DNA of 64,000 nt from Mojavia pulchra JT2-VF2 (lineage in GTDB: Bacteria > Cyanobacteriota > Cyanobacteriia > Cyanobacteriales > Nostocaceae): contig JAHHHN010000002.1 of NCBI GenBank assembly GCA_019359325.1, positions 248,001-312,000 on the forward strand, in the 5' to 3' direction. The first letter of the stretch is position 1; each line of letters opens with the position of its first letter. Below the pieces are notes generated by a model. It was given only the letters and a program-made list of their open reading frames with translations. It ran no database searches and was not told where the DNA came from. This document shows, one piece after another, positions 18,813-27,567 of this stretch. Made by a program: the position numbers and the translations under genes.

Positions 18813-21800
18813 ATGGCCTTTTCTTCTATTGTGCGTGCTTTAGCGCGATCGCCACTGACCGCAGAATTTCTTTCTAAACTCAACCGACAACAGGATTTGC
18901 GGTTGAATGGTATTCCCCGTCTACCCAAGGGACTAGTCGCCTCTGCACTGGCACAAAGTTCGGAAAGAAATTTATTTGTGGTATGTGCCACTTTAGAGGA
19001 AGCTGGACGCGCTTATGCACAATTAGAGGCGATGGGATGGAAGAGTGTACATTTTTACCCGACCTCCGAAGCTTCACCCTACGAACCTTTTGACCCCGAA
19101 ACCGAAATGACTTGGGGACAAATGCAAGTCTTAGCAGACCTTTTAAAGGATGAGGGCAAAGATAATTCATCCTTTTCTACGGCAATTGTCGCTACTACGG
19201 GAGCGCTACAACCCCATTTACCACCACCAAATGCTTTCATCCCTTTTTGTCTAACTTTAAAGAAGGGTATGGAATTTGACCTCAATGCCTTCAGTACCAA
19301 AATAGCTACTTTGGGGTACGAACGAGTGCCGTTAGTAGAAACAGAAGGACAGTGGAGTCGGCGTGGCGATATTGTTGATATTTTTCCCGTTGCTTCTGAG
19401 TTACCAGTACGGCTGGAATGGTTTGGTGACGAAATTGAGCAAATCCGGGAATTTGACCCCGCAACTCAACGTTCTGCCCTTGACAAAATTGACCAAATTA
19501 TTCTTACCCCCACTAGCTTTGCTCCGATTGTGATGGCAGCACTTCAAGACAGTGCTGAGTTCCAAGTGCTGAGGAGCCACTGCGGTCTTGGGGAGACCCC
19601 AAGTGGAGCAAGTGGCGTTGCTAAGTTAAATTTTGACTCAGAACTAATTGAAGGTAGCCGTCGCTTTTTAGGGTTAGCATTTGAACAGCCAGCATCCCTT
19701 CTAGACTATTTGCCAGAAAATACCCTAATTGCAATTGATGAGCCAGAACAGTGTCATGCTCATAGCGATCGCTGGGTAGAAAATGCTGAGGAACAGTGGC
19801 GATTGGGGATTGAGGAAGAAGCCTTGCAATTACCGAAAATTCATCGGTCTTTTGATGAATGTTTGGCAGCGACGGCAAAATTTAAACAAGTATATTTATC
19901 GGAACTCGCAGAAGAAAACAGTGGGATTAATCTAGCTAGCCGGGCTGTTCCTGTAACACCGCATCAGTTTGCCAAACTTGCGGACACATTGCGCCAAGAA
20001 CGCGATCGCAATTTCTCTATCTGGTTGCTTTCTGCTCAACCTTCGCGTTCGGTTTCTCTGTTACAAGAACACGACTGTCCTGCTCAGTTTATCCCTAATC
20101 CCCGCGACTATCTAGCGATTGACAAGCTAAATATTAACCACACACCAGTAGCACTTAAATATTCTGGTCTGGCGGAATTAGAAGGCTTTATTCTGCCTAC
20201 CTACCGAGTAGTAGTCGTTACAGACCGCGAGTTTTATGGGCAACACTCCCTAGCTACTCCTAGCTATATCCGCAAACGCCGCCAAGCAGCATCGAAGCAA
20301 GTTGACCCCAACAAACTGCGTCCAGGAGATTATGTAGTTCATAGAAGTCACGGGATTGGTAAATTTGTCAAGCTAGAAAGTCTCACAATTAATGACGAAA
20401 CCCGTGATTATATAGTCGTGCAGTATGCTGACGGCTTATTGAGAGTCGCGGCTGACCAAGTAGGTTCTTTATCCCGGTTCCGCACTACCGCAGATAAAGC
20501 TCCAGAACTGCACAAAATGACGGGTAAAGCTTGGGAAAATACCAAGAACAAAGTCCGCAAGGCCATTAAAAAATTGGCTGTAGACTTGCTGAAGTTGTAT
20601 GCAGCGCGATCGCAACAACAAGGCTTTAGCTACCCAGCAGATATGCCTTGGCAGGAAGAATTAGAAGACTCTTTTCCCTACCAACCGACAACCGATCAAC
20701 TCAAAGCCGTCCAAGATGTCAAACGCGACATGGAAAGCGATCGCCCAATGGATCGCTTAGTTTGTGGCGATGTCGGTTTCGGGAAAACGGAAGTGGCAAT
20801 TCGCGCCATTTTTAAAGCTGTGACTGCTGGTAAACAAGTAGCTTTACTTGCGCCTACTACTATTCTCACCCAGCAACACTACCACACCCTCAAAGAACGC
20901 TTTGCCCCTTACCCGGTGAATGTCGGGTTACTCAACCGTTTCCGCACTGCTGAAGAACGCCGTGAGATTCAAAAGCGGCTAGCAACGGGTGAATTAGATG
21001 TAGTTGTAGGCACACACCAACTTTTAGGCAAAGGTGTAGCATTCCGGGATTTAGGACTGTTGGTAGTTGATGAAGAACAGCGATTTGGCGTTAACCAAAA
21101 AGAGAAAATTAAAAGCTTGAAAACTCAAGTTGATGTGCTGACTCTCTCTGCCACTCCGATTCCGCGTACCTTGTATATGTCTTTGTCTGGGATTCGGGAA
21201 ATGAGTTTAATTACCACCCCACCCCCATCGCGGCGTCCGATTAAAACTCATCTCGCCCAGATGAACCAAGAAACTATCCGTACCGCTATTCGTCAGGAAT
21301 TAGACAGAGGCGGGCAGGTATTTTACGTAGTGCCGCGAGTTGAGGGAATTGAAGAGACAACCACAAAATTACGCGAAACAATTCCTTCAGCTAGATTTGC
21401 AGTTGCTCACGGTCAAATGGATGAAGGGCAATTAGAATCAACGATGCTCACCTTTAATAATGGCGAAGCCGATATTCTCGTCTGCACCACGATTATTGAA
21501 TCTGGTTTAGATATCCCTAGAGTCAACACCATCTTAATTGAAGATGCTCACCGCTTTGGCTTATCTCAACTTTACCAATTACGTGGTCGTGTAGGACGTG
21601 CGGGGATTCAAGCTCACGCCTGGCTATTCTACCCGCAGCAACGAGCATTATCTGATGCTGCACGGCAGAGATTACGGGCAATTCAAGAATTTACCCAACT
21701 CGGTTCTGGATATCAGTTGGCGATGCGGGATATGGAAATTCGGGGTGTAGGTAACTTGCTTGGTGCAGAACAATCCGGTCAAATGGATGCGATCGGCTTT

Positions 21801-22331
21801 GATTTGTATATGGAAATGCTTGAAGAGTCAATTCGAGAAATTCGTGGCCAGGAAATTCCCAAAGTTGACGATACCCAGATTGACCTCAACCTCACCGCAT
21901 TTATTCCCGCCGATTACATTCCCGACTTGGATCAAAAGATGAGCGCTTACCGTGCAGTGGCGGCGGCTAAATCTCAAGAAGAATTAACGCAGATTGGAGC
22001 CGAGTGGAGCGATCGCTACGGTGCAATTCCAGTACCAGCTAGCCAATTATTACGTGTAATGGAACTCAAGCAGCTAGCGAAAAAGCTAGGATTTAGCCGC
22101 ATTAAACCAGAAAATAAACAGCACGTCATTTTAGAAACGCCAATGGAAGAACCAGCTTGGAATTTACTCGCTGCGAACTTACCAGAACATCTCAAAACGC
22201 GTTTTGTTTACTCTCCTGGAAAGGTAACAGTACGCGGTTTAGCAGTGATGAAGGCAGATCTACAGTTGCAAAGTTTGATTGACGCTTTCCGAAGAATGCA
22301 GGGCGCAATTCCTGAAGCGGCTGTGGTTTGA
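18813..22331 (+). CDS. mfd: Transcription-repair coupling factor
   Basis: Mfd removes RNA polymerase stalled at lesions and recruits UvrA. UvrB-like domains (1-340) precede the RNA-polymerase-interacting CarD-like domain (about 505-580: [17 protein letters not shown]). The ATPase follows, with [11 protein letters not shown], a DEEQ box (VVDEEQRFG) and the helicase C half ([35 protein letters not shown]). The TRCF C-terminal domain ends at 1172. A short in-frame repeat insertion interrupts the N-terminal part at 19571-19620. Two degenerate copies of its 3' end lie downstream (24376-24546 and 25945-26046). Confidence 0.97.
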   Translation: MAFSSIVRALARSPLTAEFLSKLNRQQDLRLNGIPRLPKGLVASALAQSSERNLFVVCATLEEAGRAYAQLEAMGWKSVHFYPTSEASPYEPFDPETEMTWGQMQVLADLLKDEGKDNSSFSTAIVATTGALQPHLPPPNAFIPFCLTLKKGMEFDLNAFSTKIATLGYERVPLVETEGQWSRRGDIVDIFPVASELPVRLEWFGDEIEQIREFDPATQRSALDKIDQIILTPTSFAPIVMAALQDSAEFQVLRSHCGLGETPSGASGVAKLNFDSELIEGSRRFLGLAFEQPASLLDYLPENTLIAIDEPEQCHAHSDRWVENAEEQWRLGIEEEALQLPKIHRSFDECLAATAKFKQVYLSELAEENSGINLASRAVPVTPHQFAKLADTLRQERDRNFSIWLLSAQPSRSVSLLQEHDCPAQFIPNPRDYLAIDKLNINHTPVALKYSGLAELEGFILPTYRVVVVTDREFYGQHSLATPSYIRKRRQAASKQVDPNKLRPGDYVVHRSHGIGKFVKLESLTINDETRDYIVVQYADGLLRVAADQVGSLSRFRTTADKAPELHKMTGKAWENTKNKVRKAIKKLAVDLLKLYAARSQQQGFSYPADMPWQEELEDSFPYQPTTDQLKAVQDVKRDMESDRPMDRLVCGDVGFGKTEVAIRAIFKAVTAGKQVALLAPTTILTQQHYHTLKERFAPYPVNVGLLNRFRTAEERREIQKRLATGELDVVVGTHQLLGKGVAFRDLGLLVVDEEQRFGVNQKEKIKSLKTQVDVLTLSATPIPRTLYMSLSGIREMSLITTPPPSRRPIKTHLAQMNQETIRTAIRQELDRGGQVFYVVPRVEGIEETTTKLRETIPSARFAVAHGQMDEGQLESTMLTFNNGEADILVCTTIIESGLDIPRVNTILIEDAHRFGLSQLYQLRGRVGRAGIQAHAWLFYPQQRALSDAARQRLRAIQEFTQLGSGYQLAMRDMEIRGVGNLLGAEQSGQMDAIGFDLYMEMLEESIREIRGQEIPKVDDTQIDLNLTAFIPADYIPDLDQKMSAYRAVAAAKSQEELTQIGAEWSDRYGAIPVPASQLLRVMELKQLAKKLGFSRIKPENKQHVILETPMEEPAWNLLAANLPEHLKTRFVYSPGKVTVRGLAVMKADLQLQSLIDAFRRMQGAIPEAAVV
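19571..19620. repeat. Palindromic dispersed repeat inserted in frame within mfd
   Basis: GCCACT (19576) and AGTGGC (19611) flank an inner TGGGG/CCCCA pair, giving a strong hairpin. It adds about 17 codons read as [15 protein letters not shown] between domains of Mfd without breaking the frame. The segment has no counterpart in the Mfd family as I recall it. Confidence 0.6.
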
Positions 22332-22400
22332 ATAGCCAGTTGTTTAGGAATTTTTAAATGAATGTTAAGCTCTATTCACAAATGCGGGTGATGAATGGTT

Positions 22401-22598
22401 ATGGCTTCTATTACTATTGATATTCCAGATAGCCAATTACAAAAGCTACAAGATTTAGCGAAAGTCCATGGTATTTCTCTTGAAGCTTTGCTGCGTGTCA
22501 GTATAGAGGAATGGTTAAGCGATCAAAAAAGCGACTTTACAGATGCAGCAAATTATGTACTGAAAAAAAATGCTGAACTCTACCGACGTTTGGCATAA
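22401..22598 (+). CDS. RHH-type antitoxin of a Fic/Doc pair
   Basis: 65 residues with a ribbon-helix-helix-like start (ASITIDIPDSQLQKLQDLAKVHGISLEALLRVSIEEWL). The TAA stop shares one base with the ATG of the Doc-type toxin, so the genes are translationally coupled. The ATG at 22401 has a better-spaced GGGTGA ribosome site than the ATG at 22395. Expected role: binds the toxin and represses the operon. Confidence 0.8.
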   Translation: MASITIDIPDSQLQKLQDLAKVHGISLEALLRVSIEEWLSDQKSDFTDAANYVLKKNAELYRRLA

Positions 22599-22981
22599 TG
22601 CGTTATTTGTTATTAGTTGAAGTATTGGTGCTGCATCGTCAAATTATTGAGCAGTCGGGAGGGGCATTAGGAATTCGTGATTTAGGTGGATTAGAATCTG
22701 CACTTGCTCAACCTCGCATGACATTTAGCGGTGAAGATTTATATCCAACTGTCATTGATAAAGCTGCTGCTTTAGGCTTTTCAATTATCATGAACCATCC
22801 ATTTATTGATGGAAATAAGCGCACTGGTCACGCGGCAATGGAAACTTTTCTCATACTAAATGGTATAGAAATTAGTGCTTCTGTTGATGAGCAAGAGCAG
22901 ATTATTCTGGTAGTAGCTTCAGGTAACTTAAGACGCGAAGCGTTTGGTGAATGGTTGCAGCATAATACCATCACAAGCTAA
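22598..22981 (+). CDS. Doc-like Fic-domain toxin (death-on-curing family)
   Basis: 127 residues. The Fic motif is HPFIDGNKRTGH (about 66-77), complete with the catalytic His and the Asp/Asn-Lys-Arg anion site, preceded by GGIRDLGGLESALAQP. That short, N-terminal pattern and length match Doc kinases, which phosphorylate EF-Tu; the exact activity is inferred. It lies 264 bp after mfd in a region rich in toxin-antitoxin modules. Confidence 0.88.
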   Translation: MRYLLLVEVLVLHRQIIEQSGGALGIRDLGGLESALAQPRMTFSGEDLYPTVIDKAAALGFSIIMNHPFIDGNKRTGHAAMETFLILNGIEISASVDEQEQIILVVASGNLRREAFGEWLQHNTITS

Positions 22982-23006
22982 TACATTTTTCAAATTTATA
23001 TTAGTA

Positions 23007-23453
23007 TTAGCTTGTCGCTGTTGCTTTGTTTCCATTTTGGTTGCCATTTTTGCTGCCATTTTCCTCTCCACTGGCAATAATTGACGGTTGCTGCAAACTG
23101 GGAGTTGGTGACTCCCCTCGCAACCCCTTGCTGCGCTTGTTTTTAGGAACTCCTCCCGCCATACCGTACTCCACACTACTTTTGCCATATCGAGTACCAA
23201 CTGCCATTAGCATATGCTCTGTCATATCTCCCAACTGGCTCTCTGTTTCCAGCATTTCACTGTACAATTTATCGACGTTGGAAAGGGCGGTGTTGTAGGC
23301 ATTTTCTTTATTTCGCATCCTTTCGATCAGCCTTGAGAACGCAGGTAAGGTAAGCCCATTGCCTAAATCTAAATTCGGATCAATTGAATTTATGCTAGCC
23401 GCACGACGCACTGCTTTTTCTAAGATCACAGAAGTTCTCTTTCTACGAGCCAT
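23007..23453 (-). CDS. Small hypothetical protein, cyanobacterial type
   Basis: 148 residues, basic N-terminus (MARRKRTSVILEKAVRRAASI), a helical centre (about 50-95) and a low-complexity Gly/Asn tail (SKNGNQNGNK). The ATG at 23453 has AAGGTG seven bases ahead and is preferred over 23462. I do not recognise the family and see no catalytic motif. The central helices could form a coiled coil. Confidence 0.6.
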   Translation of the reverse strand: MARRKRTSVILEKAVRRAASINSIDPNLDLGNGLTLPAFSRLIERMRNKENAYNTALSNVDKLYSEMLETESQLGDMTEHMLMAVGTRYGKSSVEYGMAGGVPKNKRSKGLRGESPTPSLQQPSIIASGEENGSKNGNQNGNKATATS

Positions 23454-23601
23454 GATATACACCTTGCAATAGAGTACGGTTAATATTCTTTACCTTAAAA
23501 GACTTCCGTATCGATCAACCTGAGAGAATTCCGGCAAATCTGCAATGCTTTTTGCTACACAGCAATAGTTATCATCAAATGCGCGATCTACTTAAATAAG
23601 T

Positions 23602-23867
23602 AAGTCAAAAGGGATTTTGAGAAAGTCAAATGCCTTTTTGCTTGCGGAAAACACCAAAATGAATAAGTCAAAAGGCATTTTGAGAAAGTAAAACCTCATT
23701 TTGCTTGCGGAAAACACCAAAATGAGAAAGTCAAAAGGCATTTTGAGAAAGTAAAACCTCATTTTGCTTGCGGAAAACACCAAAATGAATAAGTCAAAAG
23801 GCATTTTGAGAAAGTAAAACCTCATTTTGAGAAAGTCAAAGCTCATTTTGCTTACTAAAATCGACAT
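23602..23867. repeat. Tandem 63-bp repeat array
   Basis: The landmark CTTGCGGAAAACACCAAAATGA occurs at 23641, 23704 and 23767 with an exact period of 63 bp, with partial units on both sides. Units contain internal CATTTTGAGAAAGT / AAGTCAAAAGG sub-repeats. One reading frame of the minus strand stays open because the period is a multiple of three, but the product is a low-complexity Phe/Lys repeat and is unlikely to be a protein. There are no variable spacers, so it is not a CRISPR. Confidence 0.8.
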
Positions 23868-23897
23868 TATTTATTTTTTGGATGAAGTAATCAGTTA

Positions 23898-24048
23898 GAG
23901 GATGTCTGAAAACTTTTTGATGTTGTATTTGAGACTTATAGATCCCCCTAAATCCCCCTTTCCAAGGGGGACTTTGATATATTTCCCCCCTTTCCAAGGG
24001 GGGCTAGGCGGGATCAAACGAAATATTTAATACTTCTCAGACATCCTC
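23898..24048. repeat. MITE, about 150 bp, with 12-bp terminal inverted repeats
   Basis: GAGGATGTCTGA at the left end and TCAGACATCCTC at the right end are perfect inverted repeats, and TTA flanks both sides (23895-23897 and 24049-24051), suggesting a target duplication. The inside holds a pair of CCCCCTTTCCAAGGGGG palindromes. It has no ORF, so it must have been moved by a transposase elsewhere. Confidence 0.7.
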
Positions 24049-24120
24049 TTATGGCGATCGCCTGTCCTCGCGATCTTTATACGGAATATTTCTTTGTAAT
24101 ACCCAAGTTTAGAATGTTAT

Positions 24121-24546
24121 GAGCGATGCCTGCGGCGGGCTACGCCAACGCACCAATCAAGTAATTAGGAATTTTAGGTTGAGGTATGGTGGAAAGTCTG
24201 TTGTTCGGGTGCGATCGCCCAATAACCCTAAGTCCCCTAAACTTGAATTAGTGGAGGTTTAGATGAAACCAGACTTTGACGCTATGAGCATCGCGGCGTT
24301 CTAACAATCCTTTTGCAGTGCGATCGCATCCAGATTATCTTCTGAGCATAAAGTTAAGTGTTACAAAGGCATTTCATGCGAAAGTTAGCAGTGATGAAAG
24401 CAGATAAAGAGTTGCAGAGTTTGCTTGATGCTTTTGGGAAAAAGGAGGGAGCGATGCCTTCTCCTGTCGGAGACGCTGCGCGTAGCTTGCTTAAGCGTAG
24501 GGGTACGGCAACGTCTTAGACGAACGTAGAGGCAGCTGTTGTTTGA
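24121..24546 (+). pseudogene. Degenerate duplicate of the 25309-26046 block
   Basis: This segment matches 25309-26046 piece by piece but lacks two internal parts. The first loss (between AGTGG repeats) removes the DUF6888-like sequence; the second (between GCATCGC-type repeats) removes all but 13 codons of the DUF6887-like gene (ATG 24263, TAA 24302). The end, from 24376, is a copy of the mfd 3' end, interrupted near 24457-24526 by a GC-rich dispersed repeat. Nothing here looks functional. Confidence 0.75.
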
Positions 24547-24616
24547 ACAGTTGGGAGCGTTACAATTTAATCAACTTTATCAGCTATTTTAAATTTAGAG
24601 TTGATAGCCTAATTCC

Positions 24617-24844
24617 ATGAGTACCCTCGACCAAGTGCTAGAAACTGCTTTGCAACTACCGTATGAACAGCAGGAAATGCTGATTAAAATTCTGCAAAAC
24701 CGCCACTATGAAAGTCGCCGTACACAAATAGCTGCGGATGCCCAGCAAACCTTAGCTGATTTCCATGCAGGCAAATTTCAACACCAGTCAGCCGAGGATG
24801 TTATTGCAGCACTGCGCGAGTCTTTGCACGAGCCAGAAGCATGA
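24617..24844 (+). CDS. Putative antitoxin of a RelE/YafQ-type pair
   Basis: 75 residues. Helical N-terminus (LDQVLETALQLPYEQQEMLIKIL) and a C-terminal segment (AEDVIAALRESLHEPEA) like that of the short antitoxins that precede RelE/ParE-type toxins. The stop overlaps the toxin ATG as ATGA. The toxin partner is interrupted, so this may be an orphan antitoxin. Confidence 0.7.
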   Translation: MSTLDQVLETALQLPYEQQEMLIKILQNRHYESRRTQIAADAQQTLADFHAGKFQHQSAEDVIAALRESLHEPEA

Positions 24845-25125
24845 GACCGCTGGTCTTAACCCCTAAATTTAAACGAGCATTCCGCAAGTTTGTTAAACGA
24901 AACCCTGATTTCCAGCAACGTCTTGAAGACACTCTTTAACAGATGGAAGCGGACGTATTTTCCCCAAACTTGGGTACTCATAAACTAAGTGGTAAGCTCG
25001 ACGGTCTTCAGTCTTGCTCTTGTGGTTATGACTGCCGTGTTGTCTTCTCAATTGAACAGGATACGCAAACGAATACTGAAGTGATTGTCCTGCTTGACAT
25101 CGGAACGCATGATGAGGTGTATTAA
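24841..25125 (+). pseudogene. RelE/YafQ-like toxin with in-frame stop
   Basis: Translation starts at the ATGA overlap: RPLVLTPKFKRAFRKFVKR, with a TAA at 24937-24939 (codon 33), then continues in the same frame to 25125 (SGKLDGLQSCSCGYDCRVVFSIEQ, then EVIVLLDIGTHDEVY). The whole reads as a 94-codon RelE-superfamily toxin with its terminal GTHDEVY block intact; only the one stop breaks it. One base change would restore it, so the loss looks recent. Confidence 0.75.
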
Positions 25126-25438
25126 CTGCTTTTTGCCTCTCAACTTGCTATTTAATGTTGCTGTTAAATTATAACGATAATTTTGAGCGATCGCCCTTTC
25201 TTTAACAACACAACAAGCGATCACTCTGCTATTACTCCAAAAAATTAAATTCTTGGTAGCTTCTTAACTTTCTGTCAAATATTACTGTTGTGTTACAACC
25301 AGATTTTTGAGCGATCCTGCGGCGGTCTATGCCAACGCACCAATCAAGTAATTAGGAATTTTGGGTTAGGGTATGGTAGAAAGTCTGTTGTTCGGCTGCT
25401 ATCGCCCTATAACTTTAAGTCCCCTAACATTGAATTAG
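25126..25438. other. Intergenic region with the start of the duplicated block
   Basis: Holds HIP1-related octamers and, from 25309, the GC-rich dispersed repeat and sequence shared with 24121-24252. No gene supported. Confidence 0.4.
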
Positions 25439-25636
25439 TGGTGTTGTGAGGATGAGGTAATTTTACCAACAGGTGAACAAGGAAAATCTTGCATAAAAGT
25501 TTGTCAATATCTGACGAACTTCTATCGTTCCATAGAGTTTGTACGTTTTGATGAGCGTACAGGTATTGTGTACATCTTCGCGGGTGAAGATTTGCAAGTT
25601 GTAATTTACCGTGATGGCAAGTGGAGGTTTAGATGA
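25439..25636 (+). pseudogene. DUF6888-like protein, apparently without a start codon
   Basis: An open frame from 25439 to the TGA at 25634 reads EVILPTGEQGKSCIKVCQYL, then SIEFVRFDERTGIVYIFAGEDLQVVI and DGKWRFR. This resembles the small cyanobacterial DUF6888 family that precedes DUF6887 genes. A TAG lies just upstream in frame and no ATG, GTG or TTG opens the frame, so the 5' end seems lost. The TGA overlaps the ATG of the next gene. Confidence 0.55.
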
Positions 25637-25854
25637 AACCAGACTTTGACACTATGAGCATCGCCCAATTGCGAGCTTACTTACTTTTACATCGAAATGA
25701 CGATGAGGCATTTTACAAACTTGCTGATCGTCTCGAAGCGAATTCTGACGATACTGATTTATACCCAATTCCAGACACACCTGAAAACATCGCCATCATG
25801 GAAGCAGCGATCAAAGAACACGTTAAGAAGTTGGAACAGAAGCGACAAGATTAA
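25633..25854 (+). CDS. DUF6887-like small protein
   Basis: 73 residues: MKPDFDTMSIAQLRAYLLLH followed by NDDEAFYKLADRLEANSDDT and an acidic/helical tail. I recall DUF6887 as usually encoded right after a DUF6888 gene in cyanobacteria, a toxin-antitoxin-like arrangement of unproven function. The ATG overlaps the upstream frame's stop and has GGAGG about seven bases ahead. A truncated second copy lies at 24263-24304. Confidence 0.65.
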   Translation: MKPDFDTMSIAQLRAYLLLHRNDDEAFYKLADRLEANSDDTDLYPIPDTPENIAIMEAAIKEHVKKLEQKRQD

Positions 25855-25944
25855 GCGATCGCGGCATTTTAACAATCTTTTTGCAGTGCGATCGCATCCA
25901 GATTGTCTTCTGAGCTATAAAGTTAAGTATTAAAAAGGCATTTA

Positions 25945-26046
25945 ATGCGAAAGTTAGCAGTGATGAAAGCAGATAAAGAGTTGCAGAGTTTGCTTGATGC
26001 TTTTGGGAAAATGGAGGGAGCGATCATAGAAGCAGCTGTTGTTTGA
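25945..26046 (+). pseudogene. Extra copy of the mfd 3' end
   Basis: The 33 codons read LAVMKADKELQSLLDAF, GKMEGAI, then EAAVV and stop. By direct comparison 24 of 33 residues match the real Mfd C-terminus, which also ends EAAVV. It has no upstream helicase sequence, so it is a stranded tail, not a gene. Confidence 0.75.
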
Positions 26047-26154
26047 AGAGCGCAAAGGACACGAAGAAATAAGAGTTTCAGAGAATTTTTGCACAAGTCC
26101 TGAAAGGTTTTTGGCGCTAACTGAACCGTATTGAGTTCTGGAGGCAATGCCTAA

Positions 26155-26718
26155 ATGCTACAAGCAGCAACCAAAACTCTGACACTAGAGGAGTTTCTGC
26201 AACTACCAGAAACGAAACCCGCCAGTGAGTATATTGATGGTCAAATTATCCAGAAACCGATGCCACAAGGCAAACATAGTACGCTGCAAGGAGAACTGGT
26301 ATCTGCTATCAATCTTATAGTCAAGCCTAAACGCCTTGCTCGTGCATTTCCTGAGTTGCGTTGTACATTTGGCGGACGTTCAACTGTAGCTGACATCGCA
26401 GTTTTTGTTTGGAGTAGGATTCCGCGCGATGAGAATGGGGAAGTTGCTAATATATTTTCCATTGCTCCCGATTGGACAATTGAAATCTTGTCTCCCGATC
26501 AAAGCCAGACAAAGGTAACCAAAAATATTATCTATTGTCTCAAGCATGGAACTCAAATGGGGTGGCTGATTGATCCGGATGAGGAAACCGTGTTTGTTTA
26601 TCGCCCCAAGCAAGAAACTGAGGTGTTTGATGAGCCAGATGCACTTTTACCTATGCGATCGTTTGCAAGTGAAGCTCAACTTACAATCAAGGATTTGTTT
26701 GCTTGGTTGTTGGAGTAA
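26155..26718 (+). CDS. Uma2-family (DUF820) putative endonuclease
   Basis: 187 residues with the Uma2 pattern, a PD-(D/E)XK-fold group greatly expanded in cyanobacteria. It starts LTLEEFLQLPETKPASEYIDGQIIQKP-style, then has STVADIAVFVW, and the core DWTIEILSPDQS (with the ExL catalytic strand), and GWLIDPDEETVFVYRP. Members are widespread in mobile or defensive settings but the substrate is not established. It ends the toxin-antitoxin-rich island after mfd. Confidence 0.88.
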   Translation: MLQAATKTLTLEEFLQLPETKPASEYIDGQIIQKPMPQGKHSTLQGELVSAINLIVKPKRLARAFPELRCTFGGRSTVADIAVFVWSRIPRDENGEVANIFSIAPDWTIEILSPDQSQTKVTKNIIYCLKHGTQMGWLIDPDEETVFVYRPKQETEVFDEPDALLPMRSFASEAQLTIKDLFAWLLE

Positions 26719-26744
26719 GAATTAATTATTTGCTAAATAGCCAG

Positions 26745-27401
26745 ATGAATACACCACAAGATACGCGACAATACGCACCAGCAACGCAACGCAACCGAGA
26801 ACCCATCTTAGAAGTGCTTTTACAAGTCTTGCCCAAAAATGGCACTATCTTGGAAATAGCAAGTGGTAGTGGTGAACACGCAATATTTTTTGCCCCACGC
26901 CTCAGCCCTCGTAAATGGCTACCTTCTGACCCCAATCCGCAATTACGAGCCAGCATTACTGCATGGTCTGAACACTTTCCCTGTGACAATCTTTATCCAC
27001 CTCTGGAACTTGATGCTAGTCTGCCAATTTGGACAGTGGAAGAGAAAATCTTACCGGAGTGGCTGAGTGAAGGCTTAAAAGATTCACCAATTGCCGCCAT
27101 TGTCAACATCAATATGATTCACATTTCACCTTGGTCAGCCTGTTTGGGATTAATGGCGGGTGCTGGTCGTATACTGCCTCCAGGTGGCATCCTCTATTTG
27201 TATGGGCCTTTCAAACAAGGCGGAGAACATACCGCGCCGAGTAATGCAGCTTTCGATGCTTCTTTAAGAGCGCAAAATCCTGAGTGGGGCGTGCGGGAAT
27301 TAGAAGAAGTTGTAGCAGTAGCCAGTACACAACACCTCAAGTTAAAACAAACCTACCAAATGCCTGCAAATAACCTTTCGGTAGTGTTTCAACGTTCTTG
27401 A
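26745..27401 (+). CDS. DUF938 SAM-dependent methyltransferase-like protein
   Basis: 218 residues. Class I methyltransferase fold with the SAM-binding ILEIASGSGEHAIFFA (about 33-48) and NINMIHISPWSACLGLMAGAG, then LYLYGPFKQGGEHTAPSNAAFD, all marks of DUF938. The ATG at 26745 (MNTPQDTRQYAPATQRN) fits the family start; the upstream in-frame starts overlap the Uma2 gene. The methylated substrate is unknown. Confidence 0.88.
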   Translation: MNTPQDTRQYAPATQRNREPILEVLLQVLPKNGTILEIASGSGEHAIFFAPRLSPRKWLPSDPNPQLRASITAWSEHFPCDNLYPPLELDASLPIWTVEEKILPEWLSEGLKDSPIAAIVNINMIHISPWSACLGLMAGAGRILPPGGILYLYGPFKQGGEHTAPSNAAFDASLRAQNPEWGVRELEEVVAVASTQHLKLKQTYQMPANNLSVVFQRS

Positions 27402-27423
27402 AATTAAGAATAATCAACCAAAA

Positions 27424-27496
27424 TGGAGGTTAGCGGACTCGAACCGCTGACATCCTGCTTGCAAAGCAGGCGCTCTACCAACTGAGCTAAACCCCC
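27424..27496 (-). tRNA. tRNA-Ala(TGC)
   Basis: A full cloverleaf reads on the minus strand: acceptor GGGGGTT, D arm GCTC...GAGC, anticodon loop TTTGCAA with anticodon TGC, T arm with GTTCGAG, and an A discriminator. No CCA is encoded. It is 73 nt. Confidence 0.95.
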
Positions 27497-27567
27497 ATAA
27501 AATTAAAAAGGTAGTATTTTTATCTGCCGTTGTTATTGTAACTTAAGATTGTTCTGTCGCTAAAGGA

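Noticed and set aside
23592-23867. Open minus-strand frame with Phe/Lys/Met repeats
   Set aside because: It is the by-product of a 63-bp tandem repeat whose period is a multiple of three; no ribosome site and no complexity.
23602-23867. Possible CRISPR array
   Set aside because: The units repeat throughout without variable spacers; it is a simple tandem repeat.
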